Below are positions 47,576 through 55,990 of a DNA stretch of 64,000 nt, one piece after another (position 1 is the first letter of the stretch; the number at the start of each line of letters is the position of its first letter). The translations under genes and the position numbers were made by a program. The stretch comes from Eubacterium sp. (GTDB lineage Bacteria; Bacillota; Clostridia; Lachnospirales; Lachnospiraceae). The stretch is from the NCBI GenBank assembly GCA_022796875.1, contig JAAWJJ010000008.1, forward strand, positions 1 to 64,000, given 5' to 3'. The notes below the pieces were generated by a model. The model searched no databases. It was not told where the DNA came from and worked only from the letters and a program-made list of their open reading frames with translations.

Positions 47576-48367
47576 GTGAATGCAATATTAATGGCATTTT
47601 TAGGCACCCTGTTTACGTTCGGAGTAACGACGCTGGGTGCCTGTAATATTTTTTTTGTCCGCAAAAGCGTTTCCCGTAATATGCAGTGCATTTTTCTCGG
47701 TTTTGCGGCAGGGGTCATGGTCGCGGCATCGGTCTGGTCATTACTGATTCCGGGCATAGAGCGCGCGGAATTAAACGGCCAGAGCAGTTGTCTGGTTGTG
47801 ACGGCCGGGTTTTTAAGCGGAGTCGCGGTCCTGCTGGCAGCGGATCATCTGTTAAAGAAGAAATATGACGCCATCAGACGGGGAAACGAACCGGTTCCGA
47901 TTCGGAAAAATGCGGCAATGCTTGTTCTGGCAATCACGATACACAATATTCCGGAAGGCATGGCAGTCGGGCTTGGGTTTGCCATGGCGGCGCAGTATCC
48001 GGATCAGCCGGGACTGATGTCCGGCGCGTTGGCGCTGGCGTTGGGGATCGGTATCCAGAATTATCCGGAGGGGACGGCGGTGGCGCTTCCGCTGGTAAAC
48101 GAAGGAATGAATAAGAAAAGGGCGTTTTTTCTCGGAAGCATGTCTGCGACCGTAGAACCGGTTTTTGGAGTGCTGGCAGCGGCTTTGTCAGGAATAGCGA
48201 GTCAGATGATGCCTTTTTTGCTGGCGTTTGCCGCTGGTACGATGATTTATGTCGTCGTACAGGAACTGATTCCGGAAGCACGTACGGAGGACGGGAATAA
48301 ATCCGGTACGCTCGGATTTATGACGGGGTTTCTGGTTATGATGATTTTGGATGTATCGTTGGGGTAG
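47576..48367 (+). CDS. ZIP-family metal transporter
   Basis: This 263-residue protein of eight transmembrane helices has the ZIP signatures HNIPEGMAVG and GIQNYPEGTAVALPL in helices 4 and 5, which line the metal path, and HLLKKKYD in the cytoplasmic loop. It imports zinc, iron or another divalent metal. GTG 47576 has GGAG about 10 bases upstream; ATG 47591 is an alternative. A MITE-like repeat begins two bases after its stop. Confidence 0.92.
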   Translation: MNAILMAFLGTLFTFGVTTLGACNIFFVRKSVSRNMQCIFLGFAAGVMVAASVWSLLIPGIERAELNGQSSCLVVTAGFLSGVAVLLAADHLLKKKYDAIRRGNEPVPIRKNAAMLVLAITIHNIPEGMAVGLGFAMAAQYPDQPGLMSGALALALGIGIQNYPEGTAVALPLVNEGMNKKRAFFLGSMSATVEPVFGVLAAALSGIASQMMPFLLAFAAGTMIYVVVQELIPEARTEDGNKSGTLGFMTGFLVMMILDVSLG

Positions 48368-48368
48368 G

Positions 48369-49047
48369 AAATATTATCGGAAGTTGGCAGCATACCAGGA
48401 TCTGATTTCACAGGTACGCTGTCAGACTCGTACAAAATATAACAATTACCTGCTTCATCAAATGGATTTTCTAACCGCTCTGATAGGATTACTTTTGAGT
48501 ACGCAACCGCCCTCGATGCGCCGTCCGGGCGCACTCGGGCTTTTGGGGACGTCCCTGTCCCCAAATTGCTGGTCAAACACAGAGCGCTAAGAAAATCTCA
48601 TTTTCTTCCGCAAGGATAATTGGTTATTATTTTGTACAGGCCTGACATTCCACTTCTGTGAAAGCCCGACTTTATGCTGCCAGTCTTCTAAAATATTTGA
48701 CGGAACTGTAGGAGCTGCCGGTACGTCGGTTTTTTTTCGCTTACAAAAATGTTGCCAGAACATTTCGCTGTCGATGTTTTCAGGCAGCCGGTACAAAACA
48801 GGATAGACTGCCCTTGTGCAGGAAAATGAGAGGCTCTTACTCCCGACGTATTTATGCAGCAATTTGGGGACAGGGATGTCCCCAAAAGTCCGAGTACGCC
48901 CGGATGGCGTATCGAGGACGGTTGCGTCAGAAGTCGTAAAATGTTCCGGCGGGATTAGAGCCTCCATTTGACGGAGCAGGCAGAATAGCATGTTTTGTAC
49001 CGGCTGCCGTCCGGAACCATACAGCAAATGTTCCGATAATATTTTTT
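48369..49047. repeat. Composite of two MITE-like repeats, head to head
   Basis: The stretch begins with AAATATTATCGGAAG, passes the core palindrome half (GATGCGCCGTCCGGGCGCA) and GGGGACGTCCCTGTCCCC, and reaches an inverted A-type end near 48680-48705. A second element runs in inverse order from there: its own GGGGACAGGGATGTCCCC, core half and GGTTCCGGACGGCAG arm, ending in GATAATATTTTTTAC at 49047. The open frame of 147 codons on the minus strand (48587-49027) lies wholly inside and matches the one in the 13430 copy, so I do not treat it as a gene. Confidence 0.85.
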
Positions 49048-49150
49048 ACGTTATGTTTTATTCCATACACTTTGCTTTTATGGTACAATATCGACAGATA
49101 CTATACCGCCGGAAATTCACTGCCGGCTGCGGATTATGGAGGATTCGGGT

Positions 49151-50053
49151 TTGACAGACAAACAGATAAAATGTTTTCAGGTGCTGGCGGAACATTTGAA
49201 TTATACAAAAGCCGCGCAGATTCTGGAAATTTCGCAATCGACATTGAGTACGCATATAGCGGCGCTGGAACGGGGATTTGGTTTTCCGCTTTTTATACGG
49301 ACCAACCGCAGCGTGGAATTATCTCCGGAGGGAGAGGTTCTGATTGATGCGCTGGAAAAGGTAACGCATATTTGGCAGCAGGCTCAGAATGAAGCGGCGG
49401 AATTGCGCCTGGAAAAAGGAAGCGTTTTAAAACTGGGGATTCTGGAAGGGCAGAATACAGAGCAGTTTTACCGAAAAGTCTGGAAACGGTTTCAGGATAA
49501 GCATCCGGACGTCGAATTGAAAATCAGGAGTTTCAGCGGCGCGGAACTGATTGAAAAACTGGATGAAAGAGAAGTAGACGCCATTTTCGGATATCAGAGC
49601 CTGTTGAAGATGCGAAAAGATCTGGACGGCGTTTCGGTATATCAGTCGCCGTTATATCTGGTGACGCTGAAGCAAGAAGGGGGGAGAACACAGTCGGATA
49701 TCGGGAATCCGGGCGAAACATGCTTTGTGCTGCAGTCAAAAAGCTCCGCACCGTTTTTTAACCAGTATTTTGAGGAATTTTGCCGTAAAAAAGGGGAACC
49801 TCAAAAGGTGATACGGGTTTCCAATATAGCGTCCGTTCTGATGAATGTGGAACTGGGGCTGGGGACAGGCCTTGTAGATGATATGTCCATTATTTTCCGC
49901 GAACAGCCGTTTGAATTTACAAAGACAGAGGACATTTATGCGGAATACTGCCTGATTTTTAAACGGACCCGTAAAAGCAGGGAACTTAAATTATTTTTGG
50001 AGGAATTAACGGTTTCAGAATATCATCCAGCAGCAGGGCGCGCGCAGGATTAA
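49151..50053 (+). CDS. LysR-family transcriptional regulator
   Basis: The 300-residue regulator has an N-terminal helix-turn-helix (QVLAEHLNYTKAAQILEISQSTLSTHIAALE) and a LysR substrate-binding domain. TTG 49151 is the favoured start since TGGAGG lies 8 bases upstream; ATG 49136 overlaps that site. Its 3' end overlaps the convergent LysR gene by 68 bases. The target is unknown, possibly the symporter or methyltransferase genes that follow. Confidence 0.88.
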   Translation: MTDKQIKCFQVLAEHLNYTKAAQILEISQSTLSTHIAALERGFGFPLFIRTNRSVELSPEGEVLIDALEKVTHIWQQAQNEAAELRLEKGSVLKLGILEGQNTEQFYRKVWKRFQDKHPDVELKIRSFSGAELIEKLDEREVDAIFGYQSLLKMRKDLDGVSVYQSPLYLVTLKQEGGRTQSDIGNPGETCFVLQSKSSAPFFNQYFEEFCRKKGEPQKVIRVSNIASVLMNVELGLGTGLVDDMSIIFREQPFEFTKTEDIYAEYCLIFKRTRKSRELKLFLEELTVSEYHPAAGRAQD

Positions 50054-50879
50054 TGTTCGTGTAATGCCATGCGCAGGCAATGTCGGCAGAAAAGCTTTTC
50101 AGCGGAAACTGTCTGTAGTGTCCTCCAGAAAACCTTTTTTGTTCCGTCAGAACTGCTATGCCGAAACCGGAATTTAATAACGTAATGATTTCGTCCATAT
50201 TGGATACGGAGAGCAGTTGTTCTTCGTTTATGGAATAGTTGGAACAAAGCGCATTTAAAAAAGCTTCGAAATCCTTTGTGCCGATGGAAGTGGTAAAGAT
50301 TTGCTGTTTTTTTAGTAATTCCGGAGTAAATTTTGGAACATGAAACAGCGGGTGCGATTCATGTACGGTAAAGGCAAAATTTGAGCGAAACAGGTGGATT
50401 GACTTTAACAGGCTGTCATTTTTGATTTCATCGTTTAAAGTAATCGCCATGTCTAATTCATTCAGACGAAGCATAATATTCATCTTTTCGTGGGAATAAC
50501 ATTCCAGGGTAACGTCCGTGTCCGGGTATTTTTGCATAAAACGCTGTATGGCGGGGCGGAGAATATCTGCAATTTCCAGTCCCTGTAATATGGCAATCTT
50601 AAAAGAGTGCTTATGGGGAAACTTTTTCCGGTACATTTCGTCCTGGGCTTTTTGAAGGGAGGTTACGATTTCTTCCAGCGTTTTCTGTAATATTTTCCCC
50701 TCTTCCGTCAGGAAGTTCTTTTTATATTCCCGTTGGAATAACTGTACGTTAAATTCTTCTTCCAGCATGCGGATCTGCCTGCTGACAGCAGGCTGTGAAA
50801 CATAAAGGCGGTTTGCCGTTTCTGTAAAATTTTTGTATTTGCATAAAGCAAGAAAATAAGTAATCTGTAAACTGTTCAT
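49986..50879 (-). CDS. LysR-family transcriptional regulator, divergent to the symporter
   Basis: The 297-residue LysR protein has the HTH YKNFTETANRLYVSQPAVSRQIR and an effector-binding domain. It is divergently placed to the GPH symporter gene at 51168 with 288 bases between, the classical arrangement for a LysR regulator and its target. GGAGGAGCGG precedes the ATG at 50879. The effector is unknown. Confidence 0.92.
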   Translation of the reverse strand: MNSLQITYFLALCKYKNFTETANRLYVSQPAVSRQIRMLEEEFNVQLFQREYKKNFLTEEGKILQKTLEEIVTSLQKAQDEMYRKKFPHKHSFKIAILQGLEIADILRPAIQRFMQKYPDTDVTLECYSHEKMNIMLRLNELDMAITLNDEIKNDSLLKSIHLFRSNFAFTVHESHPLFHVPKFTPELLKKQQIFTTSIGTKDFEAFLNALCSNYSINEEQLLSVSNMDEIITLLNSGFGIAVLTEQKRFSGGHYRQFPLKSFSADIACAWHYTNINPARALLLDDILKPLIPPKII

Positions 50880-51071
50880 TTCCGCTCCTCCTGAAGTAAT
50901 GGCAAAGGAGTTTACTTTGCCGCTCTTGATGGTGGTACATTTTATATTCGGGTTCTTCTTTTTTCAGATTAATTACAACACACAAAAAACGATTATGCAA
51001 CCATTTTCCACATATGGGACGGGCGTTTTTAATAATCGTGTTTTATGAATAATTCCATCTTATCTTTGTAT

Positions 51072-51100
51072 TTCACAAAAAATTTCCCAGATTTTATAAT
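51072..51100 (+). promoter_or_regulatory. Sigma-A promoter of the symporter gene
   Basis: TTCACA (51072-51077), 17-base spacer, TATAAT (51095-51100), about 68 bases before the symporter start. It lies in the divergent gap shared with the LysR gene. Confidence 0.7.
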
Positions 51101-51167
51101 TAAGACAGAATTTCCATGGGGATTTAGGAGCAAATGAAAAAATGATTGGAGTATTGGAGGAGAGGTT

Positions 51168-52562
51168 ATGTCAGGTACAGATACGAAAGTTCATGTGAAG
51201 AAACTTTCGCTTTATAAAAAGGTGGCTTATGGTTTTGGGGAATTTGCGCAGAATCTGGGGAGTAATGCGCTGATTGCGTCATTTTTTATGCTTTTTTGCA
51301 CGAATGTGGTGGGAATCGGCGCCGGCGTTGTCGGAACTCTGTTAATGCTTGGGCGTGTCTGGGATGCAGTAAATGATACATGGGTAGGAGCGTGGTCTGA
51401 TAAAACAAATACAAAACTGGGTCATTACAGGCCGTGGGTATTTGCAGCTACGATTCCGCTGTTTGTCATTACGATACTGTTGTTCTGGGCGCATCCGGAA
51501 TGGGGGAATACGCAGAAAATTATATACATATATGTTATGTATTTTGCATGGGCGTTTGCTTTTACCTGTGTGAATGTTCCGTATACAGCAATGACGTCCG
51601 TCATGTCCCAGGATGCCGGCGACAGAGGCGCATTAGGGGCGTTCCGTATGGCAGGATGCCAGTTGGCGCAGATTGCGGTTGGCGCGGTATTTTTAGGGGC
51701 GGTTGCAAAATTTGGTATGGGAAACGATGCCAGAGGCTTTTTGCTTGCGACTGTGCTGGTGGCAGTGCCGTCCATTATTATTAATTTTATTTGTATCACG
51801 GTATCCAAAGAAGTGGTTCCGCAGCCGAAAGGGCAGGAACCGATCCCGATTGTAAAAGGCATCAGGCTTGCATTGCAGAATAAACAGTATATCTGCGTTT
51901 TAATAGGGATGTTTCTCGGCGGATTTGTGACGCTGGGGAGAATGTCGATCCAGTCCTACTATTTCCTTGTGGTACAGGGGAATATGGGGGCAATGTCGGT
52001 ATATCTGGTCGTAACGGGGGTAGCGGCGGTGATCGGATCGATTTTAAGTCCGTATGTGACGAATCTGTTTAAGAGCAAACCGATGACAATCCGCTTGTTT
52101 GCATTATTGGCGGCAGTGGTCACGCTGATACAGTTTTTCGGCAGATTCGACGGCGGCCCGTTATTCTGGTTTGGCGGCTGCGCCTATAACTTCTGCTATT
52201 TTATGCTGTTAAGTCAGATTTTTGGTTCGACACCGGACTGCGCAGAGTTGGGATTTTTAAAGACGGGAAGCCGGATGGACGGTTTTTACGGCGCGTTTGC
52301 AAGTTTTACGCATAAAGCGGGGATTGCGCTGGGATCGGCGTTATCGGGATGGGTGCTTGTGTGGATCCGTTACGATGCGGCGGCAGCGGAACAGGCTCCT
52401 ACGGTAGTGCCGGGATTAAACTTTATGATGTTTATTTTCCCGATCATTGTATCCGGCATTATGGCGCTTGTATTTTGCTTCTATAAGATCGATTATAAAC
52501 GGAGTGAGGAAATACTCGTTGAGATCAAAGAAAAGTACGGAGAGGACGTTATTGCGGATTAA
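51168..52562 (+). CDS. GPH-family glycoside/hexuronide:cation symporter
   Basis: This 464-residue transporter has twelve hydrophobic segments and the MelB/XynB-type signature: YGFGEFAQNLGSN in helix 1, GRVWDAVNDTWVGAWSDKT in the first loop and LGHYRPWVFA. It imports a glycoside or uronide with Na+ or H+. AGGAGAGG precedes the ATG. Its position next to the corrinoid methyl-transfer genes suggests it may bring in a methoxylated glycoside for demethylation, which is inference. Confidence 0.92.
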   Translation: MSGTDTKVHVKKLSLYKKVAYGFGEFAQNLGSNALIASFFMLFCTNVVGIGAGVVGTLLMLGRVWDAVNDTWVGAWSDKTNTKLGHYRPWVFAATIPLFVITILLFWAHPEWGNTQKIIYIYVMYFAWAFAFTCVNVPYTAMTSVMSQDAGDRGALGAFRMAGCQLAQIAVGAVFLGAVAKFGMGNDARGFLLATVLVAVPSIIINFICITVSKEVVPQPKGQEPIPIVKGIRLALQNKQYICVLIGMFLGGFVTLGRMSIQSYYFLVVQGNMGAMSVYLVVTGVAAVIGSILSPYVTNLFKSKPMTIRLFALLAAVVTLIQFFGRFDGGPLFWFGGCAYNFCYFMLLSQIFGSTPDCAELGFLKTGSRMDGFYGAFASFTHKAGIALGSALSGWVLVWIRYDAAAAEQAPTVVPGLNFMMFIFPIIVSGIMALVFCFYKIDYKRSEEILVEIKEKYGEDVIAD

Positions 52563-52718
52563 ATAACTCTCTGGTCAAAAAACTGATATTTTTGTAAAAT
52601 TTTTAAAAAAGTGAAACGCCCCTCATATGTTAAAATCAAAAAAGCATGAATTTGGCATGGGTCGTCCGCAAATTTCCTGCGCATGGACGGTTCTCTGCCA
52701 AAAACAGGAGGGGCGGGT

Positions 52719-54311
52719 ATGGAAGAATATACGATAACAGCCGTTCGAAACGGCGCGGAAAAAAAGATAGGAGCGAAAAAAGGAGAATCTCTGTTAGAGG
52801 CGCTGGTACGTCATGACATTTATTTAAGCGCAGCCTGCGGCGGGACGGGACGTTGTGGGAAATGCGGAGTGCAGATGTGCAAAGGCGCCACTGAGATCAA
52901 AGAAGCAGACCGTTTGTTTTTTACCGAAGCACAGTTACAGGAGGGCATGCGGCTGGCATGTGAAGCATACCCTCAGTCCGACTGCCGGATCGTGATTGAA
53001 ACCGGCGACGAAGCGGATTTTGAGGTTGTAACGGAGTATCAGGAAAATGATGCGGCAGAAGCAAAAAAGGAAAAAACGGATGAGGACTGCTTCTTGATCG
53101 GAATTGATATCGGAACAACTACGATTGCAGTCAGCCTCGTGGGGTGCGCAAGCAGGAAGATTTACCATACGGTAACCGTGGTAAATCATCAGCGCGCCTA
53201 CGGGGCCGATGTCATTTCCAGAATACAGGCGGCAAACGACGGGAAGCTGCCGGAACTGACGCACAGTATCCGCAAAGATCTGTATACAAGCATGGAACGC
53301 CTGCTGGAAGAAACAGGCGGCAGTTTTACGCAGATCCAAAAGATTGCGATTGCCGGCAATACGACGATGGGACATCTGCTTATGGGATATTCCTGTGAAA
53401 CATTGGGCGTGTATCCGTTTGACCCGGTCAATATCGGGACGATAGAAACGGATTTTACCGGACTGTTCGGCGCGGCGGCCAAAGAAGCGGGGGCAAAAGA
53501 AGAATATGGTATTCCGGTCGTTTTGCTTCCGGGAATTTCTACTTATGTCGGCGCGGATATTTCCGCGGGAATGTTGTTTAACGGATTTGACGCTTCGAAT
53601 AAAGTCGATATTCTCGTAGATCTTGGTACGAATGGGGAAATGGCGATCGGGAACAAAGATAAGATTCTGGTGACGTCTACCGCGGCCGGCCCGGCTTTTG
53701 AAGGAGGAAATATTTCCTGCGGTATGGGCAGCGTGCAGGGTGCGATCTGCCAGGTGCGGATAGACGGAACAAAAGCGGAATGTAAGACGATCAAGGACGC
53801 GCCGCCGCTGGGGCTGTGCGGAACCGGAGTCATTGAAACGGCTTATGAATTGTTAAAAGAAGAATGGCTCGACGAAACCGGAATGTTGGAGGAAGATTAT
53901 TTTGACGACGGTTTTGTGCTGGCGCAGACGCCGGATGGACAGGATATTGCCTTTACGCAGAAAGACGTGCGGGAAATCCAGCTTGCAAAGTCGGCGGTCC
54001 GCGCAGGGTTGGAAACGCTGCTGCTGCGCTACGGAGTCACTTATGACGATATCGGGACTTTGTATCTGGCAGGCGGTTTCGGATACCGGATGGATTTGGA
54101 TAAAGCGGTAGGGATCGGCCTGCTGCCAGAGGAACTTCTTGACCGGACGACTGCGGTCGGAAACAGTTCTCTGGGCGGTACGGTTACATATCTGACAGAC
54201 CCGGATGCACAGCGGCGGATGGAAAGGATCGTTCAGGTATCGGAAGAGATTCCGCTGGCGTCTGACAAAGATTTTAACCGGTTCTATACGGACTATATGT
54301 TTTTTGAATAA
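52719..54311 (+). CDS. RACo-like reductive activator of corrinoid protein
   Basis: The 530-residue protein has an N-terminal 2Fe-2S ferredoxin domain with Cys40, Cys46, Cys49 and Cys81 (CGGTGRCGKC spacing), a linker, and a C-terminal ASKHA ATPase domain of the DUF4445 type (IGIDIGTTTIAVSLV, VDLGTNGEMAIG, LYLAGGFGYRMDLDKA). RACo proteins use ATP to reduce inactive cob(II)alamin on methyltransferase corrinoid proteins to cob(I)alamin. ATG 52719 follows AGGAGGGG; an earlier in-frame ATG lacks one. The likely partner is the corrinoid protein encoded at 55112. Confidence 0.93.
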   Translation: MEEYTITAVRNGAEKKIGAKKGESLLEALVRHDIYLSAACGGTGRCGKCGVQMCKGATEIKEADRLFFTEAQLQEGMRLACEAYPQSDCRIVIETGDEADFEVVTEYQENDAAEAKKEKTDEDCFLIGIDIGTTTIAVSLVGCASRKIYHTVTVVNHQRAYGADVISRIQAANDGKLPELTHSIRKDLYTSMERLLEETGGSFTQIQKIAIAGNTTMGHLLMGYSCETLGVYPFDPVNIGTIETDFTGLFGAAAKEAGAKEEYGIPVVLLPGISTYVGADISAGMLFNGFDASNKVDILVDLGTNGEMAIGNKDKILVTSTAAGPAFEGGNISCGMGSVQGAICQVRIDGTKAECKTIKDAPPLGLCGTGVIETAYELLKEEWLDETGMLEEDYFDDGFVLAQTPDGQDIAFTQKDVREIQLAKSAVRAGLETLLLRYGVTYDDIGTLYLAGGFGYRMDLDKAVGIGLLPEELLDRTTAVGNSSLGGTVTYLTDPDAQRRMERIVQVSEEIPLASDKDFNRFYTDYMFFE

Positions 54312-54335
54312 GGTACGGAAAGGAAAGGGGAAATC

Positions 54336-54875
54336 ATGGATTTACGGGAAGCGATAGAAAAGAAGCAAAAAGAACTTAATATTCATCAGTTTGGTTTTAT
54401 GACGACGGATCAGTTAAGCATCCACCGGGGAGTCAGGGATCTTTGCGAAATGAATTCCTGCGGCAAATACGGAAAGAGCTGGTCCTGCCCGCCGGGCGTC
54501 GGTACGTTGGAGGAATGCCGGAAAAAAATCATGAAATACAAAAACGTTTTCGTTTATACCACGAAACATGACCTGGAAGATTCCTATGATTTTGAAGGCA
54601 TGATGGATGGAAAAGACGCCCATGAGGAAATCAGCCGTGAAGTGGTAAAATATTTTGAAACGCTCGTTCCGGGGGATAATCTGGTTCTTTCCGGCGACGG
54701 ATGCAGCCGCTGTGAAAAGTGCACTTATCCGGACGCGCCGTGCAGATTTCAGGGCGAAGTATACCCTACGGTGGAAAGCTACGGAGTGGAAGTATACAAA
54801 ATGGCGGAAACCGTGAATGTAAATTATATTAACGGAGCGAACACGGTCACTTATTTCGGCTGTATCATGTTCTAA
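54336..54875 (+). CDS. DUF2284 metal-binding protein
   Basis: This 179-residue cysteine-rich protein of the DUF2284 family has CEMNSCGKYGKSWSCPPG in the first half and CSRCEKCTYPDAPCR in the second, likely metal or Fe-S ligands. The family recurs in corrinoid methyltransferase loci, but its biochemical role is not established. It follows the activator gene after 24 bases, with AAAGGGG before its ATG, and is co-transcribed with it. Confidence 0.88.
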   Translation: MDLREAIEKKQKELNIHQFGFMTTDQLSIHRGVRDLCEMNSCGKYGKSWSCPPGVGTLEECRKKIMKYKNVFVYTTKHDLEDSYDFEGMMDGKDAHEEISREVVKYFETLVPGDNLVLSGDGCSRCEKCTYPDAPCRFQGEVYPTVESYGVEVYKMAETVNVNYINGANTVTYFGCIMF

Positions 54876-54930
54876 AATACGTTTACTTATTGCGGCTGTA
54901 TCCTGTACAGAAATACAGCCGCTTATTCCG
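54849..54930 (+). repeat. 36-bp echo of the gene 3' end that forms a terminator stem
   Basis: ACTTATTTCGGCTGTATC at 54849 (end of the DUF2284 gene) recurs as ACTTATTGCGGCTGTATC at 54885. The second copy pairs with the following sequence (GCGGCTGTAT / AATACAGCCGC), giving a hairpin of about 10 bp at 54892-54922, followed by TTATT. This probably ends the transcript. Confidence 0.8.
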
Positions 54931-54961
54931 AATGTGAAATGACTGAAATGCGGTCATGTTT

Positions 54962-55001
54962 CCAGATTGGTATGTGAGCACGCTTACAAATGGTATACCA
55001 A
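54962..55001. promoter_or_regulatory. Nested dyad upstream of the corrinoid protein gene
   Basis: TTGGTAT...ATACCAA (7-bp arms) encloses GTGAGC-AC-GCTTAC. It lies about 70 bases upstream of a TATACT -10-like box near 55071-55076 and 110 bases before the corrinoid gene. It may be an operator for the adjacent AraC- or LysR-type regulators. Confidence 0.45.
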
Positions 55002-55111
55002 ATTTTGAAATATGTAAAAAAATAAAAAAAAATATCAAAAAAATGAAATCATAAGGGAAAAAATAGCGATATACTAAGCACATCAAAAATCATAAAGGAG
55101 GGTAATTTATT

Positions 55112-55750
55112 ATGAGTACAATTCAGGACATTTCTGCATTCCTGCAGAAAGGAAGATCAAAAAACGTAAAAGCACTGGTTCAGCAGGCATTGGACGAAAA
55201 CGAAGATCCAAAAGTGATCTTAAATGAAGGCTTGCTGGCAGGAATGATGGTCATTGGTGAGAAGTTTAAAAACAATGAAGTATTCGTTCCGGAAGTTCTT
55301 GTTGCAGCACGTGCATTAAATGCCGGATTAACTATTCTGGAGCCGAAACTGGTAGAAATCGGAAACGAGCCTGTAGGAAAAGCTGTCATCGGTACGGTAA
55401 AAGGCGATTTGCATGATATCGGCAAGAACCTTGTAGCTATGATGTTAAAGGGTGTCGGCTTTGAAGTAAACGATATCGGCGTAGACGTTGCTCCGGAAAC
55501 ATTTATCGAGCAGGCGGAAAGCATGGGCGCAGATCTGATCTGTATGTCGGCGCTTTTGACGACAACAATGCCGAATATGGAAGCAACGCTGAATTTGTTA
55601 AAAGAAAAAGGACTGCGTGACAAATACATAGTTATGGTTGGCGGCGCTCCTGTAAATGAGAAATTTGCAGAGCAGATCGGAGCAGACTATTATACTCCGG
55701 ACGCAGCTACCTGTGCGGAAGTTGCAAAGAAAGCAGTTTCGGAACGCTAG
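55112..55750 (+). CDS. Methyltransferase cognate corrinoid protein
   Basis: The 212-residue protein of the MtaC/MtbC/MttC group has an N-terminal helical cap domain (LLAGMMVIGEKFKNNEVFVPEVL) and a Rossmann-like B12-binding domain with D-x-H-x-x-G as DLHDIGKN (His101 is the lower cobalt ligand) and VGGAPV. It carries the methyl group between the substrate-specific methyltransferase and the acceptor-side enzyme. AAGGAGGG lies 10 bases upstream of the ATG. A cobalamin riboswitch follows its stop. Confidence 0.95.
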   Translation: MSTIQDISAFLQKGRSKNVKALVQQALDENEDPKVILNEGLLAGMMVIGEKFKNNEVFVPEVLVAARALNAGLTILEPKLVEIGNEPVGKAVIGTVKGDLHDIGKNLVAMMLKGVGFEVNDIGVDVAPETFIEQAESMGADLICMSALLTTTMPNMEATLNLLKEKGLRDKYIVMVGGAPVNEKFAEQIGADYYTPDAATCAEVAKKAVSER

Positions 55751-55784
55751 TCAGCGCAACCGAAATTAAGAAGAGAATCGTTAC

Positions 55785-55956
55785 AATTTATGGTTTCTGA
55801 CGCTATAAACGGCGGACAGAATAAAAAGGAATCCGGTGTAAATCCGGAGCAGTCACCTCTACTGTAATGTGGACGGGAAAACCGATATGCCACTGGCGAA
55901 AGCTGGGAAGGCCGGTTTTTTTGGGAGAAGCAAAGCCAGGAGACTTGCCATAAGTT
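55785..55956 (+). promoter_or_regulatory. Cobalamin riboswitch, antisense to the PocR-type gene
   Basis: All conserved blocks of a cobalamin aptamer are present on the + strand: closing stem AATTTATGG (55785) / CCATAAGTT (55948), AAAGGAATCCGGTG, AATCCGGAGCAGTCACC, CTACTGT, GCCACTGG, GGGAAGGC and the B12 box AGCCAGGAGACTTGCC (55934-55949). The next + strand gene is 1.5 kb away. What follows directly is the 3' end of the convergent PocR/AraC gene (stop near 55991). This is the geometry of the Listeria AspocR antisense RNA. AAAGGAATATG just beyond opens only a 17-codon frame. Confidence 0.93.
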
Positions 55957-55990
55957 GAAAAACATATTTCTTGGGTGAAAGGAATATGCT

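Noticed and set aside
48587-49027. Minus-strand open frame of 146 codons as a gene
   Set aside because: It is entirely inside the composite repeat and spans hairpins and element ends; no family motif.
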